A stretch of DNA of 64,000 nucleotides from Methylobacterium gossipiicola (GCF_900113485.1 NZ_FOPM01000003.1:241401-305400); one strand, 5' to 3'. Shown: positions 26,145 through 35,546, numbered from the stretch's first letter. The notes: generated from the sequence alone by a model not told the origin. Program-made: numbers and translations.

Positions 26145-27449
26145 ATGAAAATAGCGATGATCGGCTCTGGCTATGTCGGCTTGGTGTCGGGCGCCTGTTT
26201 CGCCGATTTCGGCCACGAGGTGGTTTGCGTCGACAAGGACATCAAGAAGATCGAGGCCTTGGAAGCCGGCCGCATGCCGATCTACGAGCCCGGCCTCGAA
26301 ACCCTGGTGGCCGACAACGTCCGGGCCAAGCGCCTGTCCTTCACCACCGACCTGAAGCCGGCGGTGGCCGGCGCCGACGCCGTGTTCATCGCGGTCGGCA
26401 CGCCGTCCCGCCGTGGCGACGGGTTCGCCGACCTGTCCTATGTCTACGCCGCGGCCGAGGAGATCGCGCAGGCGGTCACCGGCTACACCGTGGTGGTGAC
26501 CAAATCGACCGTGCCGGTCGGGACCGGCGACGAAGTCGAGCGCATCATCCATGCCGCCAACCCGAACGCGCAGGTCGGCGTCGCCTCGAACCCCGAGTTC
26601 CTGCGCGAAGGCGCGGCCATCGGCGACTTCAAGGTGCCCGACCGCATCGTCATCGGCGCCGAGGACGAGCGCGCCGCGGAGGTGATGCGCGAGATCTACC
26701 GACCGCTCTACCTGAATGCCGCGCCGATCATGGTGACCGGCCGGCGCACCGCCGAACTGACGAAGTACGCCGCCAACGCCTTCCTGGCGACCAAGGTCAC
26801 CTTCATCAACGAGATCGCGGATCTGTGCGAGAAGGTCGGGGCCAACGTGCAGGAGGTTGCCCGCGGCATCGGGCTCGACAAGCGCATCGGCTCGAAATTC
26901 CTGCATGCCGGCCCCGGCTACGGCGGCTCGTGCTTCCCGAAAGACACGCTGGCCCTGGTCAAGACCGCGCAGGACTACGACGCGCCGATCCGGATCGTCG
27001 AGACGGTCGTCTCGGTCAACGACCAGAGGAAGCGGGCGATGGCGCGCAAGGTCGTCTCCGCCGTCGGCGGCTCGGTGCGGGGCAAGACGGTGGCGTTGCT
27101 CGGGCTGACGTTCAAGCCGGACACCGACGACATGCGGGACGCGCCGTCCCTTTCGATCATTTCGGGCCTTCAGGATGCGGGGGCGAAGGTGGTGGCCTAC
27201 GATCCGGAAGGGATCGAGCAGGCCAAGCCCCTGCTGGAGGGCGTGACCTACGCGGAAGACGCCTATGCCTGCGCGACCGACGCGGACGTTCTGGTCCTGG
27301 TGACGGAGTGGCGCGCGTTCCGCGCCCTCGATCTGCCCCGTTTGAAAACGTTGATGAGGGCGCCGGTCATGGTGGATCTCCGCAACATCTACTCGACGGC
27401 CGAGGCCGAGAAACATAATTTCAAGTATACCGGCGTGGGAATCGCGTAG
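26145..27449 (+). CDS. ugd: UDP-glucose 6-dehydrogenase
   Basis: The 434-residue protein has the N-terminal NAD motif MIGSGYVGLVSG (GxGxxG), the central helix region TAELTKYAANAFLATKVTFI, and the catalytic cysteine in GYGGSCFPKD (C263). It oxidises UDP-glucose to UDP-glucuronate with two NAD+. It therefore supplies the uronic acid precursor for the exopolysaccharide encoded in the next 29 kb. The gene stands alone and ends in a strong hairpin whose first base overlaps its stop codon. Confidence 0.95.
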   Translation: MKIAMIGSGYVGLVSGACFADFGHEVVCVDKDIKKIEALEAGRMPIYEPGLETLVADNVRAKRLSFTTDLKPAVAGADAVFIAVGTPSRRGDGFADLSYVYAAAEEIAQAVTGYTVVVTKSTVPVGTGDEVERIIHAANPNAQVGVASNPEFLREGAAIGDFKVPDRIVIGAEDERAAEVMREIYRPLYLNAAPIMVTGRRTAELTKYAANAFLATKVTFINEIADLCEKVGANVQEVARGIGLDKRIGSKFLHAGPGYGGSCFPKDTLALVKTAQDYDAPIRIVETVVSVNDQRKRAMARKVVSAVGGSVRGKTVALLGLTFKPDTDDMRDAPSLSIISGLQDAGAKVVAYDPEGIEQAKPLLEGVTYAEDAYACATDADVLVLVTEWRAFRALDLPRLKTLMRAPVMVDLRNIYSTAEAEKHNFKYTGVGIA

Positions 27450-27491
27450 GGTTTCTTCGCCGAGCCGGACTCAGGTTCGGCGAAGAAACCC
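27449..27491 (+). terminator. Hairpin terminator after ugd
   Basis: A perfect 15-bp stem pairs GGGTTTCTTCGCCGA (27449-27463) with TCGGCGAAGAAACCC (27477-27491) around a 13-base loop. It starts at the last base of the ugd stop codon. No long T run follows, but stem stability and position support a transcription end. Confidence 0.75.
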
Positions 27492-27861
27492 TTGGCGGAT
27501 GGCGGATCTCCCGCGAACGCCGTCCGATTCCTCCGGAAGAGCGGCCCCCGGGCAAGACATCTCGAGCCCCGCGCCCCGGCGCGCCCGTGTCGCCGCATCA
27601 TACCGACGACGACCGTCTCCGAGCGCCGCCTCGGAACGGCGGGTTGCTGGGGCGAGCCCGCTCGGCCGATTGTCCGGGGCCGGGAACAGGGCCGATCCGG
27701 CGCCGGCCGATGTCGCGTCCGGTCTCCAGGGCGCGGTCCGGTGAAAGAGGGCGCGTTTCGTCACGGAGATGAGGTGAGCACGCTCCGGACGATCCCACCG
27801 CCATCGACAGCCCCTGGCGCCGTTTCCGCCCCGATGGAGAGCGTCGGCGTCAGGGGCGGGT
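27492..27861. other. Intergenic region between ugd and the Gfo/Idh gene (convergent)
   Basis: These 370 bases lie between the 3' ends of two convergent genes. Several frames are open because of the high GC content, but none has a recognisable product or ribosome site. I see no other structure beyond the ugd terminator at its left edge. Confidence 0.5.
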
Positions 27862-29175
27862 TCAGCGTCGGTGCAACGCTGTCACGACACCGTTGAGCCA
27901 CCGCGACACGAGACCGGACCGGACCTCGATCCGTGGTCGGCGGCGGTTTCCGATCACATCCGGCAGGGGGGTGATCTTCGCGAAGGTCGTCGTCGGCCTC
28001 ATGGTCGCCCCCTGCGGTCCCGAGCGCTGGATCGCCAAGGTCAACTCGTTGAGATGCAGGAGAAAGTCATCCGGAAGCGGCTGCGGTCGGCCCTCCGCCA
28101 GCGCCCGCGCCATCTCGCCGATGCCGAGGAGTTTGTCCTGCGCGTAGACCTCGCGACGCCGCAACCAGCTCACGACCCTGTGCTTCGCCGAGCGTCCGAC
28201 CCCGCGTTCCGCCTCGACCGCGTGCGACTTCCAGCGCCGGACGAGGCGGAGTCTGCGGCCTCCGACCCCGAAGACGCGCCCGAGCAGGGGTTGGGTCCGG
28301 ATCGTATAGGCTTTCCGCGCGCTCAGGCTGACCCGCGAGAACCGCTCGAGATGGACCGCCGCCTGATCGTGAAACACGTTGTCGACGCAGATTTCGCCGG
28401 CCTCGCCGACGATGCGGATGCGGTGATCGCGCGGCGCCACCCAACTGCACGTCACCCGCACCGAAACACCGCCGTCGAACTCGAGGCAGCCGACCGACAG
28501 ATCGGGGGTGTCCGCCGGATCGAGGGGGGTGTCGGTCTTGTGCGCCACGAGCGTCGCCGAGAACGCGGTCATCGAGCGGACGGGGCCGAACATGGCGCAC
28601 AGCCAGACGAGATGATAACCGACATGCTCGACGGTGCACCCCTCCTGCAGTTCCTCCGCGTAGGGGAACGGTGCGCCCGTCGGGCTCTGCACCGATTCCA
28701 GGTTCATCAGGTGGGCGGGGTTGTCGTCGAGTTCCGCGTAGACGAGCACGGGCTTGCCGATGGCGCCCTCGTCGACCGCCTTCCACATCGTGGCGATCGC
28801 GTCGCAGAAGATGTTGCACGGCGCGCCCGTCAGGACCAATCCGCGCGACGCGGCGAGGGCGAACAGTTCCCGCGTCCGATCGAGATCCGTCGTGATGGGC
28901 TTCTCGGAATAGACGTGCTTGCCGGCCTCCAGTGCCCGCTTGGTGACGATGTAATGCGACTGGATGCTCGTCAGGTTGACGACGATGTCGACGGCCGGGT
29001 CTGACAGCAACGTGTCGAGATCGGGATAGACGTGGAAGCCGTAATGGCGCGCCACGACGGCGGATCGGTCCGTGTCGAGATCGAAGACGCCCCGGACCTC
29101 GATCTCCGGGTAGGCCCAAGCGGTCCGCATGTAGATATCGAAGACGTATCCGCACCCGACATAGGCGATCTTCAT
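27862..29175 (-). CDS. Gfo/Idh/MocA family oxidoreductase
   Basis: The 437-residue protein starts MKIAYVGCGYVFDIYM, a Rossmann nucleotide-binding motif, and has the family's EKP motif in HVYSEKPITTD. These NAD(P)-dependent enzymes oxidise or reduce sugars and sugar nucleotides. The C-terminal part is longer than usual and Arg-rich. It lies between ugd and the RTX-GH16 gene and is transcribed away from the latter, so it probably modifies a sugar for the exopolysaccharide. The ATG at 29175 is chosen because it gives the standard N terminus; the frame is open to 29244. Confidence 0.85.
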   Translation of the reverse strand: MKIAYVGCGYVFDIYMRTAWAYPEIEVRGVFDLDTDRSAVVARHYGFHVYPDLDTLLSDPAVDIVVNLTSIQSHYIVTKRALEAGKHVYSEKPITTDLDRTRELFALAASRGLVLTGAPCNIFCDAIATMWKAVDEGAIGKPVLVYAELDDNPAHLMNLESVQSPTGAPFPYAEELQEGCTVEHVGYHLVWLCAMFGPVRSMTAFSATLVAHKTDTPLDPADTPDLSVGCLEFDGGVSVRVTCSWVAPRDHRIRIVGEAGEICVDNVFHDQAAVHLERFSRVSLSARKAYTIRTQPLLGRVFGVGGRRLRLVRRWKSHAVEAERGVGRSAKHRVVSWLRRREVYAQDKLLGIGEMARALAEGRPQPLPDDFLLHLNELTLAIQRSGPQGATMRPTTTFAKITPLPDVIGNRRRPRIEVRSGLVSRWLNGVVTALHRR

Positions 29176-29448
29176 CGGCAACGTTCCCGAGAGACGGAGC
29201 CGCAGGGCCACCGCATGGCGCACCATCATGCATAACGTGTGCAAACTGCCCCCGCGTTCACCCGTCGGAACTGGCGGGACGCGCCATCTGACCCTTCAGC
29301 TCAAGAATTCATCGCCTGTGCCAATAAATTAGACAGCAAGAGTCGATTAAGGACGGACCAAAACATCCTGTCGACAGCAAGATGATCGGCACGTCGATGC
29401 CAATTACCCCCTAAATACGAAAGGGTTTGGAAAGACCCGCCTTCCAGG

Positions 29449-32400
29449 GTGAGTGACAAGATCATCTGCTCAAAGGCCGGATATACCGTGGCGAATCTTG
29501 TAAAGACTTCTTCCCTCGTCCGTACAGCGGCCGCCGCCCTTGATGACACGCTGCCCGAGTCGGGCGTGTCGTCGGCTTGGCTCACGATGCAGGTGAATGG
29601 CGGGCGGCTCGTGGGCGGCGCGGGCAACGACCAGCTGTCCACGCGCTTCGCGACGGGGACCCTGGTCGGCGGTCGCGGCGACGACGTCTACTGCGTGGCC
29701 TCGCAGGACGTGGCGATCGTGGAGGCCGCCGGCGAGGGCATCGACACCGTCAAGAGCTGGGCGAAGAGCTTCACGCTGTCGCCGACGCAATCGATCGAGA
29801 ACCTGCTGCTGCAGGGCAGCGGCGACATCGCCGGGACCGGCAACGCCCTCGACAACCGGATCGTCGGCAACGATGGCCGCAACGTGCTGGCGGGCGGGCG
29901 CGGAAACGACGTGCTCACCGGCGGGGCGGGCGCCGACACCTTCGTGATCCAGGCCGGCGACGGCATGGACGTCATCACCGATTTCACCGCGAAGGGGGCG
30001 GACGCCGACACCTTGCGGATCGAGCGCTACGCCTATGCGAGCCTCGCGGAGCTGCGCTCGAGAATGCTCCAGGTCGGCGCGGACGTGAGGATCTCCCTGT
30101 CCGACAGCGACGCGGTGACGCTCAAGAACGTCGCCCTCGCCAACCTCACGGAGGCCAATTTCAGCTTCCTCTCGCTGCAGAAGCCCATGGCCCTCGTCGG
30201 CACGGCGACCCGGGATACCCTCGTGGGCGGTCACGGCGACGACACCCTCCTGGGCAAGGGCGGGAGCGATGTGCTCACCGGCGGGGCCGGCGCCGACCTC
30301 TTCGTGATCGCCCAGGGCGACGGCTCGCACACGATCACCGACTTCTCCGCCAACGATCGCCTGAAGCTGTCCGGCTCCGCCTTCGCGAACTTCGCGGCGG
30401 TGCGCGCGGCCATGACGACCTCCGGCGGCGACCTGCGCATCGCCCTCGGCGGCGGCGAGGGCCTGACGCTCAAGGGGATCGGACTGGACGCCGTCAAGGC
30501 GGATCAGGTGATCCTCGACTACACGCTGGCAACCTCCGGGACGACGACGAACTGGATCAGCCAGCCCAAGGCGACCGGCCTCGTGCTGGGCACGGGTGGA
30601 AACGACCAGATCTCCGTGAGCGTGGCCGGCGCGATCCTCAAGGGCGGTCTCGGCGACGACGTCTACAACATCGTGCCCGGCGTCACCGTGGCCGAAGAGG
30701 CCGGGGCCGGGATCGACACGGTCCGGGTCTGGACCGGCGAGGGCTACGCGCTGCCCGACAATGTCGAGAACCTGACGCTGATGGGCAGCGGCGCCGGCTG
30801 GCTCCGCGGCAACGGCCTCGCCAACATCCTGCAGGGCAACGGCGCCGACAACACCCTCGTCGGGGGGAAGGGCAACGACATCCTGACGGGCGGCGGCGGC
30901 GCCGACCTGTTCGTCGTGGCCAGGGGCGACGGGTCCGACGTCATCACCGACTTCTCGACGGGTGCCGCCGGCCGCGACGTCGTGCGCCTCGACGGCTTCG
31001 GTTTCCGCAGCTTCGCCGAGGTCGCGGCCCGGATGACGCAGTCGGGCGCCGACACGGTGCTCGACCTCGGCGACGGGGCGACGCTGACCCTGCGCGGCAC
31101 GAGCCGCGCCAGCCTCACCGCCGAGAACTTCGCGCTTCCCCTCGACAAGACCGGCTTCGTCCAGACCTTCGGCGACGCGTTCACCGGCTTCTCGCGCGCC
31201 GCCGCCGGCGGCACCTGGATGACGCAGTTCACCTACGGCGGCACCGCCGCTTATACGTTGACCGCCAATGCCGAGGAGCAGCTCTACGTCGACCGCGACT
31301 TCAAGGGCCTGCCCGGTTCCCTCGCGGCGAAGAGCCTCGGTCTCGACCCGTTTTCGGTCCAGGACGGGTCCCTCGTCATCTCGGCCCGTCCGGTGACCGA
31401 GGCCGCCCGCCCGTTCGTCGCTGGATATGGCTGGACCTCGGGGCTGATCACCACGCAGTCGAGCTTCTCCCAGACCTACGGGCACTTCGAGATCACCGCC
31501 GAGCTTCCGTCCGTGAAGGGCGGCTGGCCCGCCTTCTGGCTGCTCCCGGCCGACAACAGCGGCACGAGCGAGCTCGACGTGTTCGAATATCTCGGCTCGC
31601 GCACGGACTCCCTCACCTCGTCGGTGCATGCGCAGAAGAGCCTGACGGAGATGACGTGGCAGCCGGTGGAAGGGCTCACCGTCGGCAAGCACACCTTCGG
31701 TGCGACCTGGACCCCCTATGGCATCGACATCTTCGTCGACGGCGGCCTCGTGGCGCACCACGCCACGCCCGACGACATGAGCCGGCCGATGTACATGCTC
31801 GCCAACCTCGCCATGGGGGGCCGCTGGGGCGGCTCGCCGGACGCGGGCGCGACCGCGCAGCTCAAGATCGATTCGGTCAAGGCCTATCAGCTCGACGAGT
31901 ACACCCTGGCCGGATACCGGTTGAAGGCCAGCGCGGCTCCGACCACGACGGTGACCGGCACCGCCGCCGCCGAGAAACTGACCGGTACCGACGGGGCGGA
32001 TCGGCTCGATGGCGCCGGCGGCGGCGACACCTTGGCCGGGGGGCTGGGCGACGACACCTACCTCGTGACCCAAGCCGGCACGCGCGTCGTCGAGAAGCTC
32101 GGCGAAGGGATCGACACCGTCCAGAGCCGGGTCTCCTTCACCCTCACGGAGAACGTGGAGAACCTCACCCTGCTCGGACACACGGCGATCGATGCCACCG
32201 GCAACGCCAACGCCAACATCCTGATCGGCAACGACGGCGACAACGTTCTGACGGGCGCGGGCGGTAACGACGTGTTGACCGGCGGGGCCGGGGCCGACAC
32301 CTTCGCGCTGCGGCAGGGGGACGGATCGGACATCATCACCGACTTCGCGGCGGGGCCGGGCGCGGGGGATCGCGTGACCCTCGACGGTTACTGGTTCACG

Positions 32401-33222
32401 AGCTACGCCGATATCGTTTCGGCGATGTCGCAGCACGGCGCCGACGTCTACCTGGCGCTGAACACGTCCGAGACCCTCGTCTTCCGCGATCACCACGTGT
32501 CCGACTTCGCGGCCGACGACTTCCGGCTTCCGGAGGCGCCGCCGACGAGCGAGGCACCGACCCGCTGGATCACCGGGACCGCCGCCTCGGAGGCGCTCAC
32601 CGGCACGCCGCTCGACGAGGCGCTCCAGGGCAAGGGCGGAGCGGACACCCTCGCGGGACGGGCGGGAGACGACACCTACACGGTCGCGGTCGGCACCACC
32701 GTGGTGGAGCGACCCGGCGAGGGCGTCGACACCGCCGAAAGCTGGCTCTCAGCCTACACCCTGACCGACAATGTCGAGAATCTCACGCTGATGCTGAAGG
32801 GGGCGACCGGCAACGGCAACGACCTCGCCAACCGGATCACCGGCTCATCCGGCGCCGACAGGATCGACGGCAAGGGCGGCAACGACTGGCTGACCGGGGG
32901 CGCGGGCAACGACAGCTTCGTGTTCGACACCGCCCTCGACGGGACCCGCAACGTCGACACGATCACCGACTTCATGCCCCGCGCCGACGTGATCCTGCTC
33001 GCCGCCGACACCTTCGCCGGCATCGGCCCGAAGGGCGCCCTCGCATCCTCCGCCTTCGAGGCCGGCACGGCGGCGCACGACGCGGCCGACCGCATCATCC
33101 ATGACCGCGCCACCGGTGACCTCTTCTTCGATGCCGACGGGATCGGCGCCGGGGCGATGGTCAAGTTCGCCCACGTCACGCCCGGCCTCGTCCTCTCGGC
33201 CTCGGACTTCCTCGTCATCTGA
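29449..33222 (+). CDS. Secreted RTX protein with glycoside hydrolase family 16 domain
   Basis: This 1257-residue protein combines calcium-binding RTX nonapeptide repeats with a GH16 domain. RTX modules fill about residues 50-560 and 840-1257, with motifs such as GGRGNDVLTGGAGADTF and spacer segments ending in ITDF. The GH16 domain (about 565-830) has the catalytic motif ELDVFE (E708, D710, E713) and cleaves beta-glucans or galactans. There is no Sec signal; the C terminus ends in hydrophobic residues (ASDFLVI), as in type I secretion substrates. It resembles ExoK-type glycanases that trim exopolysaccharide. Export by the HlyD/ABC pair at 22.5-25.6 kb is inferred. The start is a GTG without a strong ribosome site; GTG 29488 is an alternative. 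Confidence 0.9.
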   Translation: MSDKIICSKAGYTVANLVKTSSLVRTAAAALDDTLPESGVSSAWLTMQVNGGRLVGGAGNDQLSTRFATGTLVGGRGDDVYCVASQDVAIVEAAGEGIDTVKSWAKSFTLSPTQSIENLLLQGSGDIAGTGNALDNRIVGNDGRNVLAGGRGNDVLTGGAGADTFVIQAGDGMDVITDFTAKGADADTLRIERYAYASLAELRSRMLQVGADVRISLSDSDAVTLKNVALANLTEANFSFLSLQKPMALVGTATRDTLVGGHGDDTLLGKGGSDVLTGGAGADLFVIAQGDGSHTITDFSANDRLKLSGSAFANFAAVRAAMTTSGGDLRIALGGGEGLTLKGIGLDAVKADQVILDYTLATSGTTTNWISQPKATGLVLGTGGNDQISVSVAGAILKGGLGDDVYNIVPGVTVAEEAGAGIDTVRVWTGEGYALPDNVENLTLMGSGAGWLRGNGLANILQGNGADNTLVGGKGNDILTGGGGADLFVVARGDGSDVITDFSTGAAGRDVVRLDGFGFRSFAEVAARMTQSGADTVLDLGDGATLTLRGTSRASLTAENFALPLDKTGFVQTFGDAFTGFSRAAAGGTWMTQFTYGGTAAYTLTANAEEQLYVDRDFKGLPGSLAAKSLGLDPFSVQDGSLVISARPVTEAARPFVAGYGWTSGLITTQSSFSQTYGHFEITAELPSVKGGWPAFWLLPADNSGTSELDVFEYLGSRTDSLTSSVHAQKSLTEMTWQPVEGLTVGKHTFGATWTPYGIDIFVDGGLVAHHATPDDMSRPMYMLANLAMGGRWGGSPDAGATAQLKIDSVKAYQLDEYTLAGYRLKASAAPTTTVTGTAAAEKLTGTDGADRLDGAGGGDTLAGGLGDDTYLVTQAGTRVVEKLGEGIDTVQSRVSFTLTENVENLTLLGHTAIDATGNANANILIGNDGDNVLTGAGGNDVLTGGAGADTFALRQGDGSDIITDFAAGPGAGDRVTLDGYWFTSYADIVSAMSQHGADVYLALNTSETLVFRDHHVSDFAADDFRLPEAPPTSEAPTRWITGTAASEALTGTPLDEALQGKGGADTLAGRAGDDTYTVAVGTTVVERPGEGVDTAESWLSAYTLTDNVENLTLMLKGATGNGNDLANRITGSSGADRIDGKGGNDWLTGGAGNDSFVFDTALDGTRNVDTITDFMPRADVILLAADTFAGIGPKGALASSAFEAGTAAHDAADRIIHDRATGDLFFDADGIGAGAMVKFAHVTPGLVLSASDFLVI

Positions 33223-33420
33223 GCCGCCGGGGGCCTTCCCTTCGCGACCGCGCCGCGCCGCCGCGAAGGGGGAGGGGGCGACCGCTTCCGCCTCCCTCGT
33301 TCCGTGGGACCAGCAAGCCAAACGACGATGGGCGCCGGGCGGCCTCTTCGGCGCGAGACGAGGCGCGACAACCAGGGGGGAGGGCGGTTCCCGTGAGCCC
33401 CGGCCCCGGAAACCGCTCCG

Positions 33421-33801
33421 CTATCCCCCGCAGGACAGGCGCCGCCGGCACAGGCCGCGGATCGCGGTGCAGCGCCCGGCCTCACGGCGGAGGCGGTCCT
33501 CGCAGACATCGTCCGCGCCAGTGCAGGTCCGGGCGCAGGTGGCGAGCCAGACGGGATCCTGATTGCGCGCCGGCTGGTGGCCGTCATCGGCGGCGGCGCA
33601 TTTCGCGCGGCACACGACCGCGCGCTCCTGCCCGCACGCAGCCTGGGCGGACTGGACGTTTCGCCGACAGCGCATCCAGTCGAGATCGCAGCTGTCGCAG
33701 GCCTCGCCCGCCGCCGCGGCCGGCCCGGCCGAGGCGAGCGTCGACAGGACGGCGCACAGGGTCGCAAGGCGGACGAGGCGACCGAGCCCTACCGTGACCA
33801 T
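33421..33801 (-). CDS. Small secreted cysteine-rich protein of unknown function
   Basis: The 126-residue product has a clear signal peptide (hydrophobic LVRLATLCAVLSTLASAG, likely cut after an alanine run near residue 31). Its mature part of about 95 residues contains 12 cysteines, several as CxxC or CxxxC (CDSC, CRAKC, CARTC), so six disulfides are possible. I do not recognise the family. It is convergent with the RTX-GH16 gene and divergent from a small membrane protein gene. It could be an extracellular binding protein or inhibitor; no function is assigned. Confidence 0.65.
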   Translation of the reverse strand: MVTVGLGRLVRLATLCAVLSTLASAGPAAAAGEACDSCDLDWMRCRRNVQSAQAACGQERAVVCRAKCAAADDGHQPARNQDPVWLATCARTCTGADDVCEDRLRREAGRCTAIRGLCRRRLSCGG

Positions 33802-33936
33802 CGGCCTGCGTTCTCGTTCCCGTCGGCCGCCCGCGCGCCGTGGTGGCGCGCTGAAGGATTAGGATTGTCCGCCACGCTCGCTCGCTGATTTAAGATGATC
33901 TTCACCCGAAGGCGCTAGGGTCCAGGGCACGTCCCC

Positions 33937-34015
33937 GGTATGAGAGTCCCCTCCTGGCTCGATACCGCCCGGTCCGAGAGCCTAGGCGAATGTCGCGTAG
34001 CGACCGAGGAGGGAC
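33937..34015 (+). promoter_or_regulatory. Possible switchable leader hairpins before the small membrane protein gene
   Basis: Two alternative stems can be drawn. One pairs GGTAT (33937-33941) with ATACC (33962-33966) and holds GTCCCCTCCT in its loop. The other pairs that GTCCC-TCCT (33946-33955) with AGGAGGGAC (34007-34015), the ribosome site of the gene starting at 34019. The second would hide the ribosome site. Regulation is inferred from complementarity only. Confidence 0.3.
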
Positions 34016-34018
34016 GGT

Positions 34019-34351
34019 GTGAGCTCGTTCGCCATGTTGGCTTTCTTCGCCGCCTTTGGGTGTGTCTGTGGCTTCTACGTGTCGGTGGTCGGCTTCACGG
34101 TCACGTCCCTGGCCGTCGCTCTCCTGCTCGGGCTGACGAACCCACTCTTCGCCGGTCCCTTCACCCTCGGTTTCCTCGTTCTCGCCGTCATCGCGCAGCA
34201 GACCGGGTACGGTCTGACGGTCGTTGGCCAGGGGTTCGTCCAGCGCCGTCAGTCCTTCGCGCGCCCCGATGCGCCCCACCGCGAGAGCGAGCGGGACCGC
34301 GAGCCTCTGGAGCCACGCGGGAAAGCGCCCGGGGGGCCGCTGCCTCGCTGA
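34019..34351 (+). CDS. Small integral membrane protein of unknown function
   Basis: The 110-residue product has two or three hydrophobic segments in its first 70 residues (MLAFFAAFGCVCGFYVSVV, VTSLAVALLLGL and LGFLVLAVIAQQTGYG) and a charged, proline-rich cytoplasmic tail. The GTG start is preceded by GAGGAGGGAC at good spacing. Similar small membrane proteins occur beside exopolysaccharide genes in rhizobia, but I cannot name a family. It faces the exoY-like gene convergently. Confidence 0.6.
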   Translation: MSSFAMLAFFAAFGCVCGFYVSVVGFTVTSLAVALLLGLTNPLFAGPFTLGFLVLAVIAQQTGYGLTVVGQGFVQRRQSFARPDAPHRESERDREPLEPRGKAPGGPLPR

Positions 34352-34489
34352 AGACGGACCCTCTGATGTCCGCCGGGAACCGGGGCGGAATCGCCCGAGG
34401 TCTTTCGGATCGGCAATCTTCCCTGCCGGTCGGATCTTCCGAAACGCCGCGGCCTTGCCCCGGGGCCGGCGGTCCGCCCCGTTCGGGCA

Positions 34490-35188
34490 TCAGTAGGAGC
34501 CGCGGCTCATGAACACCGCCGGGACGGTGCGCGCCACGATGGACAGATCGTTGGCGAACGTCCAGTTCTTCACGTAGTCGCTGTCGAGCCGGACGCGCTC
34601 CGCGTAGGATGTGTCGCTGCGTCCACTCACCTGCCACGCCCCCGTCAGGCCCGGGCGCACGGCGAGGTAGTGCCCCGCCTCGGTGCCGTACAGGGCGATC
34701 TCGTCCGGCACGATCGGACGCGGACCCACGACGCTCATATGCCCGGCCAGGATATTGAGGAGCTGCGGCAGCTCGTCCAGGCTCGTCTTGCGCAGGAAGA
34801 CGCCCACCGCCGTCACGCGCGGATCGTTCTTGAGTTTGCGCGTCTCCAGCCATTCCTGCCGCGCTGCCGGATCCCGCGCCAGGTGCGCCTCGAGGGCTGC
34901 CTGGCTGTCCTGCCGCATCGTCCGGAATTTCAGGCAGCCGAACAGATGGCCGTCGCGGCCGACGCGTTGATGACGAAAGAAGATCGGCCCCCCACCGTTG
35001 AGCTTCACCCCCGCCGCGACGATGCCGAACAGCGGCAGGAGAATCAGGAGAACCGATACGGCGAAGGTCAGATCGAAGCAGCGTTTGCTGAACGCGGTCG
35101 CCGGCGAGCGGCCGGCGGACCAGGCCACGCCCTGACTCGATTGACCTTCGACGCTGGGTCCCAACCGGGACGTGATCTCCGCGTTCAT
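34490..35188 (-). CDS. exoY: Sugar transferase, ExoY-like (initiates exopolysaccharide repeat-unit synthesis)
   Basis: The 232-residue protein has one hydrophobic helix (LTFAVSVLLILLPLFGIVAA) followed by the polyprenyl-phosphate sugar transferase core. That core includes KFRTM, LRKTSLDELPQLLNIL and SVVGPRPIVPDE, and ends FMSRGSY like ExoY. It transfers a sugar-1-phosphate from a UDP-sugar to undecaprenyl phosphate at the inner membrane, the first step of assembly. ATG 35188 gives the usual ExoY length; the frame is open to 35413 but the added segment is AT-richer and unlike the family. A GGTT...AACC dyad lies about 25 bases upstream. Confidence 0.88.
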   Translation of the reverse strand: MNAEITSRLGPSVEGQSSQGVAWSAGRSPATAFSKRCFDLTFAVSVLLILLPLFGIVAAGVKLNGGGPIFFRHQRVGRDGHLFGCLKFRTMRQDSQAALEAHLARDPAARQEWLETRKLKNDPRVTAVGVFLRKTSLDELPQLLNILAGHMSVVGPRPIVPDEIALYGTEAGHYLAVRPGLTGAWQVSGRSDTSYAERVRLDSDYVKNWTFANDLSIVARTVPAVFMSRGSY

Positions 35189-35546
35189 TCGATTATCCGT
35201 CAAAGAGAAACGGTTTATTAACCATTTGAGATAATCAACTTCGCCAGCCTCACCGCAATCTTGAATTTTAGGCAAATACGGCAAATTCTTTGCCAGATCG
35301 CTCAAATTCGAAGCACGTTCGAGCGATGGAAGGCAGATGAAGGCCGGGGCGTTCTCTGGAAAAACGCCGGCGCCGATCTCGCTGCTGTCTTGAACGCTGT
35401 CAAAACAATCCATGTCGCGACGCGGCGTCCGATCGGGCGGGCGTTATGCTGAATTGTCGGCGCCGAACGAGCGGGGTTTTGCCCGATAGACTGCCGCGCG
35501 AGGCTTTCGGCGATGTCTCTCCCGCGCCGATCCGCCGTGAGCGCGA
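35189..35546. other. Promoter region of the exoY-like gene
   Basis: This 358-bp region lies between two minus-strand genes. It is markedly AT-richer than its surroundings, particularly 35190-35300. The exoY frame remains open through 35413, giving a 75-residue N-terminal extension that I regard as non-coding. It probably holds the exoY promoter and leader. Confidence 0.5.
35212..35223. promoter_or_regulatory. GGTT-AACC dyad upstream of exoY, overlapping TTAACCAT
   Basis: GGTTTATTAACC is a dyad with four-base arms. Its right side forms TTAACCAT (35218-35225), identical to the half-site reported for the cell-cycle regulator CtrA in Caulobacter. It lies within 40 bases of the exoY start codon. 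Regulation by CtrA is a guess from the motif. Confidence 0.3.

Noticed and set aside
25768..26148. 126-codon plus-strand frame upstream of ugd
   Set aside because: No recognisable features or clear ribosome site; it overlaps the ugd start region and may be chance.
29470..32496. 1008-codon open frame on the minus strand
   Set aside because: It is a shadow of the RTX-GH16 gene; the product has no domain and mirrors the RTX repeats.
29640..33200. Possible CRISPR-like or tandem DNA repeat array
   Set aside because: The periodicity comes from protein-level RTX nonapeptides and varies in DNA sequence; there are no constant repeats with unique spacers.
35189..35413. 75-residue N-terminal extension of the ExoY-like protein
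   Set aside because: ExoY proteins are about 230 residues and begin near the membrane helix; the extension is AT-richer and contains a likely promoter region.
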